Assembly: GCF_040358985.1 (NCBI RefSeq)
Contig: NZ_CP132932.1
Location: 2,604,001-2,668,000 of the forward strand
Direction: 5' to 3'
Source: Tunturibacter empetritectus
GTDB lineage: Bacteria > Acidobacteriota > Terriglobia > Terriglobales > Acidobacteriaceae
DNA: 64,000 nucleotides
Below are positions 1 to 8,420 of this stretch, piece by piece. The translations under genes were made by a program, and so were the position numbers. The notes below the pieces were generated by a model, which did no database searches, was not told the origin of the DNA, and saw only the letters and a program-made list of their open reading frames with translations. Every line of letters starts with the position of its first letter. The stretch's first letter is position 1.

Positions 1-53
1 AAATCCAGCGGTGAGAAGGGAAGCTGCTGCGTAAGATCGATCTGCTCGTTCAT
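1..53 (-). CDS. 5' end of an unidentified gene running off the window
   Basis: A minus-strand reading frame starts with ATG at 53-51 and encodes MNEQIDLTQQLPFSPLD before the window ends. A good Shine-Dalgarno (GAGGAG on the minus strand, about 61-67) lies at normal distance upstream, which is the main reason to believe the start. Seventeen codons are too few to identify the protein. Confidence 0.55.
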   Translation of the reverse strand, partial: MNEQIDLTQQLPFSPLD

Positions 54-281
54 GCCTGGCCTCTCCTCAAGTCGCGTCTCAGATGCCGCTGGGTAAAGTC
101 TCGTGCAAGTGCATTACTCGACACCCTATAGATGTTCCTTAACGCGAGAATGCATCAGGAAGTTCTGGTCTTGACGTGAAAATTTGTCAAAGTTTTGTGA
201 CCGACTCTTGGATGATTCTCTTTTTGAGAACCACTGGGGGCAGTGAAGCCAGGAGCCCACGCTGCTGGCCGCCTCCAGCGG

Positions 282-287
282 TATAAA
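282..287 (+). promoter_or_regulatory. -10 box of a possibly leaderless promoter
   Basis: TATAAA (in TATAAAAT) lies 10 bp before the ATG at 298, and no Shine-Dalgarno is present. A transcript initiated from this box would start only a few bases before the ATG, so a leaderless mRNA is plausible. No convincing -35 is seen. Confidence 0.4.
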
Positions 288-297
288 ATCTCCGCTT

Positions 298-903
298 ATG
301 AGCGAACAGCGTCGTCCTCTCGATCCCCCGGTTGATCCATCTGTCTCCCAAAGTACCCCGATCCCACCACGCAGCGAGACCAGCAGCGGCCAGCCTGCGA
401 TGTTCGCCAGCAAGCCGCCCGAGGGCGGCGGAGTGCCGGTCGCAGCCTGGGGGGTAGCTGGGTTGGTCGTGCTGGTGGTGCTCCTCGGCCTGGTCTTTGC
501 CACGCGGCACAAGTCCCAGGCGTCCCCCAATACGATCCAGCCGTTAGCCGCCTATGCCGCTGAGCTTCCCCTTTCGCAGCTTGCCATGAGCGAGTCGACC
601 AGCCTCTCAGGAGGAAAATCGACCTTTATTGACGGCCATATCCAAAACGCAGGGGGGCAGACCGTCTCAGGCATCAGCGTACAGGTCATCTTCCGCAACG
701 ACGAGGCCATGCCCCCGCAGGTAGAGACACTGCCGCTATCTGTAGTTCGGATGCGTGAACCCTATATCGATACCCAGCCCATAAGCGCGGCTCCCCTGAA
801 GCCGGGCGAGGAACGGGACTTTCGCCTTATCTTCGAGACGATTCCAGCCAACTGGAACACGCAAATGCCCGAGATTCACATTATTAGTGTGGACACAAAA
901 TAG
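298..903 (+). CDS. Single-pass membrane protein, DUF2393/FxLYD-like
   Basis: 201 aa. Residues 1-45 are a Pro/Ser-rich cytoplasmic leader, 48-68 are one hydrophobic membrane segment (GLVVLVVLLGLVFATR), and the rest is predicted outside the cytoplasmic membrane. The outer part (about 75-201) has the look of a beta-sandwich of the FxLYD/DUF2393/DUF3426 kind: FIDGHIQNAGGQTVSGISVQVIF, then a PLKPGEERDFRLIFE motif. In that fold the 'extra N, then stronger C-terminal' pattern reflects a small IgG-like domain. The start ATG has no ribosome-binding site but a -10 box just upstream. The function is unknown, and the family placement is from pattern memory, not a search. Confidence 0.7.
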   Translation: MSEQRRPLDPPVDPSVSQSTPIPPRSETSSGQPAMFASKPPEGGGVPVAAWGVAGLVVLVVLLGLVFATRHKSQASPNTIQPLAAYAAELPLSQLAMSESTSLSGGKSTFIDGHIQNAGGQTVSGISVQVIFRNDEAMPPQVETLPLSVVRMREPYIDTQPISAAPLKPGEERDFRLIFETIPANWNTQMPEIHIISVDTK

Positions 904-905
904 CT

Positions 906-983
906 GCCCACTGGGACATCGGGTAATAGTTACCCGCCTGGCCGGAAGATTTTGCGTGAGTCGGTTGTAATGTCCCAGCGGGC
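906..983 (+). other. Nested inverted repeat (candidate structured RNA or terminator)
   Basis: An outer stem pairs GCCC-A-CTGGGACAT (906-919) with ATGTCCCAG-C-GGGC (970-983): 13 pairs and one opposed A/C. Directly inside it is a second perfect hairpin, CGGGTAA (920-926) with TTACCCG (930-936), loop TAG. The remaining 33 nt (937-969) are weakly structured. It begins three bases after the upstream stop codon and lies about 140 bp before the OmpA-like gene. It has no T-run, so it is not a standard intrinsic terminator. Confidence 0.5.
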
Positions 984-1122
984 TGAGGCTGCCCCACTTC
1001 TCTAAGCCATTTATTTTCAACTGGCTGACACGTTAAGTAGTTTGGCACGCCACCTGCTCTAGCTATGTGCATGTTGACGTCTGCAACACAGGCGCAAAGT
1101 TAGAAAAAGGAGAGTAGACCAA

Positions 1123-2034
1123 ATGATGAAATCCGGAAATACTTTCGGCCTCCCAGCTTTACTCTTATGCAGTGCGTTAGGTATCTCAGCCTTTGCCCAG
1201 TCGAGCACTCCAGCATCACAGACTCCGGACTCCGCAGCAGGCAGTTCCACCTCGGGCGCAATGAATCCCGATGACAAGTCCACCTACGCTACCGGCAAGC
1301 CCCTGGCCGATCAGTCGAAGGAAGGCTTCTGGGGTCATATGAACCCCTTTGCCCGCAAGAAGTGGGTAAACCGGCAGACTGCGCCGATCAAGGGTCAGGT
1401 CAATGAGCTTGACCAGCTTCAGTCCAAAAACGCCAACGACATCAAAGATGTAGACTCCCGCTCACAAGCTGGTATCAAGAACGCAATGGGCGCGGCTAAT
1501 ACCGCCGACCAGCACGCTCAAGATGCGGCAAATCGCGCCAACTCTGCCCAGACCCTCGCAGGCAGCGCAAGCAGCCGTACCGACGCTCTCGGCAACACGG
1601 TTGGAAATCTCGATCAATACCAGACCGTCTCTTCCACCTCGGTGAAGTTTGCCTCAGGTCGCACGGCTCTCGGACCGACAGGTAAGTCTGACCTCGACAA
1701 CTTGGCCACCACCCTCGCCGGTGAGAAGGGCTACATCATCGAGGTGCAGGGATATAGCAAGGCTGGCGTCCAGACCTCACAGGCGATGGCCGACTCTGTC
1801 GTCCGCTATCTCGTCACCGAGCATCAGGTTCCAGTCTACCGGATCTACAAGACTGGCCTTGGCAAGAACACTGCCAAGCTCGCAGATGGCGAGCAGGCAG
1901 TCGTGAATGGTGTTCGCGTCACGCTGCTCCACAACAGTCTGGCGTCGATGAGTTCTGATTCGGCATCCAGCGCAACAGCAACGCCAAAGACCTCCAACGC
2001 GGGAGTAAGCTCGCCGCAAGAGGTGAATCAGTAG
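1123..2034 (+). CDS. Secreted OmpA-family protein
   Basis: 303 aa. The signal peptide is MMKSGNTFGLPALLLCSALGISAFAQ, cleaved about residue 26. A Ser/Thr/Ala-rich linker follows, then a long helical, coiled-coil-like stretch (about 90-170, rich in A, N, D, Q with regular spacing). The C-terminal domain, about 175-270, resembles the OmpA peptidoglycan-binding fold (VKFASGRTALGPTGKSDLDNLA, IEVQGYSKAGVQTSQAMADSVVRYLV, RIYKTGLG). The usual second conserved motif, NxxLSxxRAxxV, is degenerate (YSKAGVQTSQAMADSV), so peptidoglycan binding is likely but not certain. AAGGAGAG precedes the ATG. A strong terminator follows at 2145-2172. Probably periplasmic, linking the envelope to the cell wall. Confidence 0.8.
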   Translation: MMKSGNTFGLPALLLCSALGISAFAQSSTPASQTPDSAAGSSTSGAMNPDDKSTYATGKPLADQSKEGFWGHMNPFARKKWVNRQTAPIKGQVNELDQLQSKNANDIKDVDSRSQAGIKNAMGAANTADQHAQDAANRANSAQTLAGSASSRTDALGNTVGNLDQYQTVSSTSVKFASGRTALGPTGKSDLDNLATTLAGEKGYIIEVQGYSKAGVQTSQAMADSVVRYLVTEHQVPVYRIYKTGLGKNTAKLADGEQAVVNGVRVTLLHNSLASMSSDSASSATATPKTSNAGVSSPQEVNQ

Positions 2035-2044
2035 CCCTCCCCCA

Positions 2045-2070
2045 GGACGGTGCAGACAGCCGCACCGTCC
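2045..2070 (+). repeat. Perfect 9-bp hairpin just after the OmpA-like gene
   Basis: GGACGGTGC (2045-2053) and GCACCGTCC (2062-2070) are exact inverted repeats with an 8-nt loop, starting 10 nt after the stop codon. There is no T-run behind it, so it may protect the 3' end of the mRNA rather than terminate. The real terminator candidate lies 75 bp further on. Confidence 0.45.
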
Positions 2071-2144
2071 GCAAGTTTGCCGAGATAGCGACCTAGAGCG
2101 CACTCGCAAAAACCTCTCCTAACCAGAGAGAACCAAGGCAGATT

Positions 2145-2172
2145 GGCCCCTCACTGAGGGGCCGCTTTTTTT
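2145..2172 (+). terminator. Rho-independent terminator
   Basis: GGCCCCTC (2145-2152), loop ACT, GAGGGGCC (2156-2163), then GC and a run of seven or eight T. It has the stem, loop and U-tract of an intrinsic terminator and closes the OmpA-like gene. Confidence 0.85.
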
Positions 2173-2183
2173 AACGCGCTAAT

Positions 2184-2388
2184 GTCCTGCCGGACGGGCT
2201 CCCTACGCGGGAAGCGGTCACTTCGTGACGCGTCTACCGGTCTTGACGACACGGCAGCATAGGTCCTCCCGCTGGTCGGAAGCAAAAAATGCCGACCAAC
2301 GGAAGGCCCTCCGTCCTTAACCCACCCAGACAAGGTATACAAGTCACGAAGTGACCGCTTCCCGCGTAGGGAGCCCGTCCGGCAGGAC
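2184..2388 (+). repeat. Dispersed palindromic repeat, copy 1
   Basis: 205 bp. The two ends are perfect 46-bp inverted arms, beginning GTCCTGCCGGACGGGC and ending (on the inside) GGTCACTTCGTGAC. The interior holds a second inverted pair built on CCTCCCG-TGGTCGG and its complement, plus a GGTATAC motif. The right end lies 8 bp from the kdsA stop codon. Related copies are at 21551-21741 (inverted orientation), 38358-38525 (right end lost) and 53946-54179. There is no transposase and no coding potential that survives in all copies. Confidence 0.9.
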
Positions 2389-2396
2389 ACATGCTT

Positions 2397-3257
2397 CTAG
2401 CGAACGGCTGCGTGCACAGCCAGCAACTGCTCCAGCACAGCCTTCAAATGGTTCAGGTGAAGCGCATTGGCTCCATCCGACTTCGCCTCCGCTGGATTGT
2501 CATGTACCTCAAGAAAGACGCCGTCCACTCCGGCAGCGACCGCCGCACGAGCCAGCACAGGGATGAACTCCGGCTGTCCCCCGCTCACACCATTGCCCGC
2601 TGAGGGTGTCTGAACCGAGTGCGTGCCATCGAAGACCACCGGGGCAAACCCACGCATCACTGGCAGCGAGCGCATATCCACCACCAGGTTGTTGTATCCG
2701 AAGCTCGCGCCGCGCTCCGTCAGCGAGACGCGATCGTTTCCGCTCTCGCGAATCTTCTCCACGGCATGCCGCATGTCCCACGGAGCAACGAACTGACCCT
2801 TTTTCACGTTGATCGCACCGCCAGTCTTCTTCGTTGCCTCGGCTGCAGCGATCAGCAGATCTGTCTGTCGGCAGAGAAACGCGGGAATCTGCAGCACATC
2901 CACGGCTTCGGCAACGGCGTCGCAGTCAACCGCGGTATGAACATCGGTCAATACAGGAAGACCCGTGCTTTCGCCGACTGCGCGAAGAATGCGGCAGCCC
3001 TCCACCAGTCCGGGGCCGCGAAAGCTCTTGATCGAGGTGCGATTGGCCTTATCGTAGCTGGCCTTGAAGATGTAAGGAACGCTAAGGTCGGAGGTGACGC
3101 GCTGAATCGCATCGGCCATCCTGCGCGCATGGCTCTCGGACTCGATCACACACGGTCCAGCGATGAGAAAAAGCTTGCCCCGGCCTACCGGAACTTGATG
3201 AGGTGCACTGCCAATGTCGAAGGAATGAGTCACAACGTTTATTTGACCATAGCCCAT
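2397..3257 (-). CDS. kdsA: 3-deoxy-8-phosphooctulonate synthase KdsA
   Basis: 286 aa, normal length for the family. It condenses phosphoenolpyruvate with arabinose 5-phosphate to make Kdo 8-phosphate, the first committed step to the Kdo of lipopolysaccharide, in the cytoplasm. Diagnostic stretches are LIAGPCVIES, FKASYDKANRTS, TDVHTAVDCDAVAEAVDVLQIPAFLCRQTDL and TERGASFGYNNLVVDMRSLPVM. Cys36 in AGPCVIES marks the metal-dependent class; the metal-independent enzymes carry Asn at that place. The gene is convergent with the OmpA-like gene, separated by a terminator and repeat copy 1. The 31-bp gap to the DUF1641 gene upstream suggests it may share the formate dehydrogenase transcript. Confidence 0.95.
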   Translation of the reverse strand: MGYGQINVVTHSFDIGSAPHQVPVGRGKLFLIAGPCVIESESHARRMADAIQRVTSDLSVPYIFKASYDKANRTSIKSFRGPGLVEGCRILRAVGESTGLPVLTDVHTAVDCDAVAEAVDVLQIPAFLCRQTDLLIAAAEATKKTGGAINVKKGQFVAPWDMRHAVEKIRESGNDRVSLTERGASFGYNNLVVDMRSLPVMRGFAPVVFDGTHSVQTPSAGNGVSGGQPEFIPVLARAAVAAGVDGVFLEVHDNPAEAKSDGANALHLNHLKAVLEQLLAVHAAVR

Positions 3258-3288
3258 GACCCCGCGTCTGAACCTGAGATCGTGTCGC

Positions 3289-3747
3289 TCAGTTTTTCAG
3301 TGACCGGCCCAGTCCGGAGAGCACCAGCGTCATGAACGAAAGTCCGCGGCGGCTGTCTTCACTCGTAGCCCGACTGGCAAGCTGCCACAGGCTCGGCGCC
3401 TCTCGCTCCGCCTGATGCTCCTTGGTCGCATGAGCCATCACCTTCGAGAGCTGATCCAGCACCTCCGGATCGAGTTCGGTAAGTATCTTCGCGGCGGTCA
3501 AAAGATTACGGATCGCCGCAATCCCTTCCGGCTGCGCCGCATACTTCGACAACGTGTTGAAGATCGTATCCTTCGCGCCGATCGCGCCATGCAGCAGGCT
3601 TAGCAGGCCCTTCCGGTGTGCCTCTTCGAGCACATCGTAGGCCAGCAGCAGCGCCTCGGCATGCTCCTCTGGAGCCTTCTCAAGCTTGCGGGCGAGATCC
3701 GCCTTGAAGTCGACAGTGATCGGTTTGAAAGCAATTGGCTTGGCCAT
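3289..3747 (-). CDS. DUF1641 protein, accessory subunit of the formate dehydrogenase
   Basis: 152 aa, all helical, no membrane segment. The start at 3747 (MAKPIAFKPI) is chosen because AGGAG sits 6 bp before it; an upstream extension in frame would overlap fdh and reads as non-coding. Features include a conserved-looking helical core, LLAYDVLEEAHRKGLLSLLHGAIGAKDTIFNTL, typical of DUF1641. It lies 34 bp behind the formate dehydrogenase gene. Bacillus subtilis YrhE-YrhD and YjgC-YjgD have the same order; there the DUF1641 protein is, as I recall, a required partner in a menaquinone-linked formate dehydrogenase (ForC/ForE). The same role here is inference from context. Confidence 0.8.
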   Translation of the reverse strand: MAKPIAFKPITVDFKADLARKLEKAPEEHAEALLLAYDVLEEAHRKGLLSLLHGAIGAKDTIFNTLSKYAAQPEGIAAIRNLLTAAKILTELDPEVLDQLSKVMAHATKEHQAEREAPSLWQLASRATSEDSRRGLSFMTLVLSGLGRSLKN

Positions 3748-3781
3748 AGCAGCTCCTGAAGTCGAAAAAGAGGTCGAAAAA

Positions 3782-6700
3782 CTAAACAGTAGTGGAAGTA
3801 ATCTGAACGAGCTTGTCGGCGGCAGCGGTTCCCGGCAGGTGGTAGTCCTTGCGCGCCCACTTGCGTTCAATCTCGAGACCGGGCTGAGGCGTTCGCGTGC
3901 CATAGCGGAAGTTTCGGCGCGGCAAAGGATTCTCCCCCTGCTCAGGCAGCACCGTCATGCTCACCGCCGTCTCCTTGAAGGCAGGCGTATGCGTCGCGCG
4001 ATCAGTAAAGCTGCTGGTCAGTCTGTTCACCGGCTCCTCCACCGAGTTCAGCGTCATGTAGAGTTGCTTGCCCTTCACGCGCTCCGACACCAGCACCTGC
4101 ACCCGAGCCTTGCCGTGCGGCGAGGTCACCTGCACAAATCGGCCTGTCGTCACGCCGCGCTCCGCCGCCAACTCCGGCGAAACTTCAATCCAGCTGTTCG
4201 GTGTAATCTCCCTGATCCCGGGGGTGCGGTAAGTCATGCTGCCCTGCTCGAAGTGCTCCAGCAATCGGCCATTGTTGAGGTGCAGATCGTAGACCGAGCT
4301 CGTCTCCTCCGAGGGCGGAATGTACTCGATCGGGAAAAATCGCGCCTTTTTGTCAGGGAAAGGAAAGCCCTCAGTAAACAAGAGCGGCGAGTCGGTTCCG
4401 TCTGCGTGTACCGGCCACTGCTGGCTGTCGAAGCCCTCCAGCCGCGTGTAACTCACGCCGGCAAACAGCGGAGTCAGACGCGCCACCTCATCCATAATCT
4501 CGGAGGGATGTTTGTAGTTCCAATTGCCGCCCATGCGGTTCGCGATCAGCTGAATAATCTCCCAATCGGCCTTCGACTCGCCCAGCGGCTCCATCGCCTT
4601 GTAGATGCGTTGAATGCGACGCTCCGTACTGGTGAAGGTCCCGTCCTTCTCGAGCGAGGTCGCTGCGGGCAGGATCAGGTCCGCAAAGCGGCAAGTCTCT
4701 GAGAAGTTAATGTCCTGGACGATCAGAAACTCGAGCTTCTCCAACGCGCTCCCGACAAAGTTCGCATTCGAGTCCGAAGTGATCGTGTCCTCGCCCTTGA
4801 TATATAGCGATTTCAACGTCCCGGCCAGAATTGCCTCAATCATCTGGTGATTGTCTTTGCCCGTCGTTGTCGGCAGCGTAACGCCCCAGTCTGCTTCGAA
4901 CTTCGCGCGAACCTCCGGGTCGTCCACATGCTGGTATCCGCTGAAGACATTCGGCATCGAGCCATAGTCGCTCGCTCCCTGCACATTATTGTGGCCGCGC
5001 AACGGATAAGCACCCGCCCCAGGCCGCATGTAGTTGCCAGTGACCAGCAGCAGATTCGAGATCGCCGTCGCGGTGTCCGACCCACCACAATGTTGCGTCA
5101 CGCCCATCGCAAACAGGATGCACGTTCCATCCGCCGCCGCAATCTCATGCGCTACCGTGGTCAATGTTGCAGCGGGAACGCCGGTAATCTTCTCGGCATA
5201 TTCCAATGTGAATGGCTCAAGCGACTTCTTGAACTCGTCAAAGTGGTTCACCCACTTGTTGACGAAGTCCATCTTCGCCAAGCCACTGTCGATGATGTAC
5301 TTCGACACCGCGCACATCCACACTGCGTCCGTCGAAGGGTTCGGCCGGAAGAAGATGTCCGCGCGTTCGGCCATCTCGTGCTTGCGCAGGTCGGCGACGA
5401 TCAGCCGTTGCCCACGATGCTTATGCGACCGCTTTACACGCGTGCAGAGCACCGGATGATTCTCCGCGGGATTCGCCCCAACGATCAACACCAACCCGGC
5501 TTTTTCGATATCCGCAATCGAACCCGAGTCGCCGCCATAACCCACAGTGCGCTGCAGCCCCATCGTCGCAGGGTTCTGGCAGTAGCGAGCGCAGTTGTCG
5601 ATGTTGTTGGTCCCGATCACCGCGCGCGCCAGCTTCTGCATCACGAAGCTCTCTTCATTGGTGCACTTGGATGAGGCGATAAACGCCAGCGCATCCGCCC
5701 CGTGCTCGTTCTTGATCCGCTTGAACGTGTGCTCGATAATGTCGAGCGCCTCGCTCCACTCGATCTCGCGAAAGCTCTCTCCATCGCGCAGCAGCGGCTT
5801 CACCAGCCGATCGTCGGCGTTGATATGGCCCCACGCAAACTTGCCCTTCACACAGGTAGAGATTCCATTCGCCGGTCCATGCGTCGGCTCTATCTTCAGA
5901 ATGTGACGTTCCTTCGTCCACACCTCAAAGCTGCATCCCACCGCGCAGTAGGTACACACAGTCTTGGTGCGTTTCGTGCGCTCGTTGCGCATCTCCGACT
6001 CCATCTCGGAGAGCGATAGGATCGGGCCATACCCAATCGGCGGCTCGACCCCCTTCACCACGTCGATCATGTTGTTCAGCGTCGCCGCCGGCAGGTCGGT
6101 CAGGTAACCCGCCTCGCCCAGCATCGACTTCTCCATCAACGCGTTGCAGGGACAGACTGTGACGCAGTGTCCGCACGAGACGCAGCTGGAACCTTCGATC
6201 TGCGTTCCGCCATCCCACAGTACACGAGGGTTGGCACTCTCCCAGTCGATTGAAAGCGTCTCATTCACCTGCACGTTCTGGCACGACTCCACGCAACGCC
6301 CGCACAGAATGCACTGGTCCGGGTCGTAGCGGTAGAACGGGTTCGACATATCTTTCTCATACGGCTTCCCTCTGTACTCGCGGTGCTGGTGCTTCACATC
6401 GAGAACCGCCGTCGTATTGTGGATCGTGCAGTTCTGATTGTTGTTGTCGCACACCGTGCAGTACAGCATGTGGTTCTCGAGGATGCGGTCGAAGGCCTCG
6501 CGCTGCGCAATATCGACCGTCTCGCCTGCGGTCTCCACCTTCATCCCTGCGACGACTCTGGTCGAGCACGCCCGAGCCAGCTCGCCATTCACCTTCATCA
6601 GGCAGGTATCGCAGCTCTCGATCGGCCCCATCTGCTTCATATAACAAACCTGCGGCACAGGCTTCTGCGCGTTCACCGCGGTACGCCGATTCAGAAGGTC

Positions 6701-6808
6701 GATCAACAGCTCCCCGGAGCGGCCAGGTACCTGCAGTCCATCAATGGTCAACTGTGTATTCGGAGTATGCTCGGCGGGGGTATTCAACAGCGATTTCGTA
6801 GTTGCCAT
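3782..6808 (-). CDS. fdhF: Molybdopterin formate dehydrogenase, catalytic subunit
   Basis: 1008 aa. It oxidises formate to CO2 and passes electrons along an iron-sulfur wire. Order of sites: [2Fe-2S] Cys55, 66, 69, 81; His113-Cys117-Cys120-Cys127 cluster; ferredoxin-type clusters at Cys166/169/172/176 and 209/212/215/219; catalytic-domain [4Fe-4S] Cys285/288/292/319; Mo ligand Cys410 in CARYCQNP. The classical enzyme has Sec-His here; this one has Cys-Gln, as I recall for the Bacillus YrhE group. The C-terminal molybdopterin-dinucleotide domain is complete. No in-frame TGA, so no selenocysteine. Start 6808 has AGAGGG upstream. The DUF1641 gene follows. There is no cytochrome b or diaphorase subunit next to it, so the electron acceptor is not the usual FdnI or NAD module. 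Confidence 0.93.
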   Translation of the reverse strand: MATTKSLLNTPAEHTPNTQLTIDGLQVPGRSGELLIDLLNRRTAVNAQKPVPQVCYMKQMGPIESCDTCLMKVNGELARACSTRVVAGMKVETAGETVDIAQREAFDRILENHMLYCTVCDNNNQNCTIHNTTAVLDVKHQHREYRGKPYEKDMSNPFYRYDPDQCILCGRCVESCQNVQVNETLSIDWESANPRVLWDGGTQIEGSSCVSCGHCVTVCPCNALMEKSMLGEAGYLTDLPAATLNNMIDVVKGVEPPIGYGPILSLSEMESEMRNERTKRTKTVCTYCAVGCSFEVWTKERHILKIEPTHGPANGISTCVKGKFAWGHINADDRLVKPLLRDGESFREIEWSEALDIIEHTFKRIKNEHGADALAFIASSKCTNEESFVMQKLARAVIGTNNIDNCARYCQNPATMGLQRTVGYGGDSGSIADIEKAGLVLIVGANPAENHPVLCTRVKRSHKHRGQRLIVADLRKHEMAERADIFFRPNPSTDAVWMCAVSKYIIDSGLAKMDFVNKWVNHFDEFKKSLEPFTLEYAEKITGVPAATLTTVAHEIAAADGTCILFAMGVTQHCGGSDTATAISNLLLVTGNYMRPGAGAYPLRGHNNVQGASDYGSMPNVFSGYQHVDDPEVRAKFEADWGVTLPTTTGKDNHQMIEAILAGTLKSLYIKGEDTITSDSNANFVGSALEKLEFLIVQDINFSETCRFADLILPAATSLEKDGTFTSTERRIQRIYKAMEPLGESKADWEIIQLIANRMGGNWNYKHPSEIMDEVARLTPLFAGVSYTRLEGFDSQQWPVHADGTDSPLLFTEGFPFPDKKARFFPIEYIPPSEETSSVYDLHLNNGRLLEHFEQGSMTYRTPGIREITPNSWIEVSPELAAERGVTTGRFVQVTSPHGKARVQVLVSERVKGKQLYMTLNSVEEPVNRLTSSFTDRATHTPAFKETAVSMTVLPEQGENPLPRRNFRYGTRTPQPGLEIERKWARKDYHLPGTAAADKLVQITSTTV

Positions 6809-6893
6809 AAGCCCTCTAAGATGCAAAGCAGAGTAGCAGGCGATGCTCGGTCTGACCACTCCCATCTCTCACCACATTACACCTAACGCACAC

Positions 6894-6912
6894 TGACAAA
6901 ATCGTGACAAAA
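6894..6912 (-). promoter_or_regulatory. TGACAAAA direct repeats before the formate dehydrogenase
   Basis: TGACAAAA occurs at 6894-6901 and 6905-6912, exactly 11 bp (one helical turn) apart, 86 bp upstream of the fdh start. Read on the minus strand the first repeat offers TTGTCA as a -35, with TTAGGT 18 bp later as a weak -10. The spacing suggests an activator or repressor site overlapping the promoter, but no regulator gene lies next to it. Confidence 0.35.
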
Positions 6913-6996
6913 AAGTGCACCCGTCGAGCCTCCGCGACGCATCCAAGGCTCTCAACCAAAGAAGCGGATCGCAGACTGTTGTTTAGTCAGGCAACA

Positions 6997-8379
6997 TCAC
7001 GAGGGCTCACCCCACCGCTCCCTCACCAACGCCAACCCCTCTTCGGTGGTCATCACGACGCCCTCAAGCTGAGCATCTTCCGCAGCCTCGAGCATCTCCT
7101 TGAACTGCGGGCTCGGGCGATATCCCGCAGCAATCAGATCCCGCCCAGTGACCAGCAGCTTCGGCCGCATCTCTTCGACCGGGGCCGCTTCATAGCGTTC
7201 CTTCGCGAAGTCGTACAGCCGCAAATCCCCATGCGCCGACATGCAATCCATCCAGTGCAGCCCAAGGTGTTCATCGAACTTCGGCAGCCGAAGAAACCGT
7301 TTCAGCGTCGATTCGCGCATCTGCAGAATATCTCCAAAGCGCATATGGTTCTTCACTAGCGCCACGATCTGTTCGGTCTCCTCATTCGAAAATCGCAGCC
7401 GCGCAAGAATCGTCTCGGCGATGCGAACTCCCACCTCAACATGCCCATCGAAGCGGATGCGGTCCCCCGGCTTCTTAGGATTAGGCGGACGAAACGTAGC
7501 AGGCTTGCCTATGTCGTGCAGAAGTGCGCCCCAGGCTAGCGTCGGCGACACGCCCGGCGTCAGTTTCTCCAGCAGCAGCATCGTGTGAACCCATACATCG
7601 CCCTCCGGATGAAACTGCGGCGGCTGCTGCACCCCGCGCATCTTCACCGCCTCCGGCAGAATATGCTGCAACAGTCCGAACTCGTACAGCATCTCGAACG
7701 CCCGCCGCGCATGTCCCTCCGTCAACATCAGCGTCAACTCATCGCGAATCCGCTCCAGGCTGACCTGCATGATCTCTCCTGACAGCTCCTTGATCGCCGC
7801 AGCCGTCGCAGAGTCGACTTCGAACTCCAGCCGAGCCGCAAACCGCACCGCCCGCAGCATCCGCAGCTTGTCTTCAGCAAACCGATCCTTCGCGACGCCA
7901 ATCGTCCGCACCTGATGCTTCGTCAGGTCCTCACGTCCACCCACAAAATCGAGAATCGCCTCTTCGCCGGGCCCAACCAGCGGATCGAACAGCATTCCAT
8001 TGATCGTGAAGTCGCGCCGCTGAACATCCTCACGCGGGTCCGTCGAAAAACGCACCGCATCCGGCCTTCGACCATCGCTGTAAGCCCCATCATGCCGAAA
8101 TGTAGCGACCTCGGTAGCAATCTCACTGCCATCTTCATCCGGCGAGCAAACCAGCACCACGCCAAAGTGCGCCCCCACGGAATACGTCTTCGCAAACATC
8201 CCCATCACCACATCCGGCGTCGCGCTGGTCGCCACATCGAAGTCCTTCGCCTCAACGCCAAGCAGCAGGTCGCGCACGCATCCGCCAGCAAAGTAAGCCG
8301 TATATCCCGCATCGCGCAGAGACATCACGATCCCTCGCGCCGCCCTGTACCTCGCGTTATCGCCCCAATGCTCGCTCAT
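6997..8379 (-). CDS. CCA tRNA nucleotidyltransferase / poly(A) polymerase family with HD domain
   Basis: 461 aa from ATG 8379, which has AGGGGAAGC in front; longer in-frame starts lack a ribosome-binding site. The N-terminal nucleotidyltransferase head has [14 protein letters not shown] and the metal-binding DFDVAT, then [14 protein letters not shown] and the [21 protein letters not shown] motif. A C-terminal HD phosphohydrolase region follows ([20 protein letters not shown]). It adds or repairs CCA at tRNA 3' ends, or adds A residues to RNA; acidobacteria can split these jobs, and I cannot tell which applies. Divergent from tsaD with only 41 bp between starts, a very short shared promoter region. 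Confidence 0.88.
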   Translation of the reverse strand: MSEHWGDNARYRAARGIVMSLRDAGYTAYFAGGCVRDLLLGVEAKDFDVATSATPDVVMGMFAKTYSVGAHFGVVLVCSPDEDGSEIATEVATFRHDGAYSDGRRPDAVRFSTDPREDVQRRDFTINGMLFDPLVGPGEEAILDFVGGREDLTKHQVRTIGVAKDRFAEDKLRMLRAVRFAARLEFEVDSATAAAIKELSGEIMQVSLERIRDELTLMLTEGHARRAFEMLYEFGLLQHILPEAVKMRGVQQPPQFHPEGDVWVHTMLLLEKLTPGVSPTLAWGALLHDIGKPATFRPPNPKKPGDRIRFDGHVEVGVRIAETILARLRFSNEETEQIVALVKNHMRFGDILQMRESTLKRFLRLPKFDEHLGLHWMDCMSAHGDLRLYDFAKERYEAAPVEEMRPKLLVTGRDLIAAGYRPSPQFKEMLEAAEDAQLEGVVMTTEEGLALVRERWGEPS

Positions 8380-8420
8380 GCTTCCCCTATGCTCGCCTTT
8401 GCTTCCCATATCATAGAGAG

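Noticed and set aside
5570..5590. Selenocysteine at the formate dehydrogenase active site
   Set aside because: The codon reads Cys in CARYCQNP; no in-frame TGA and no SECIS-like requirement.
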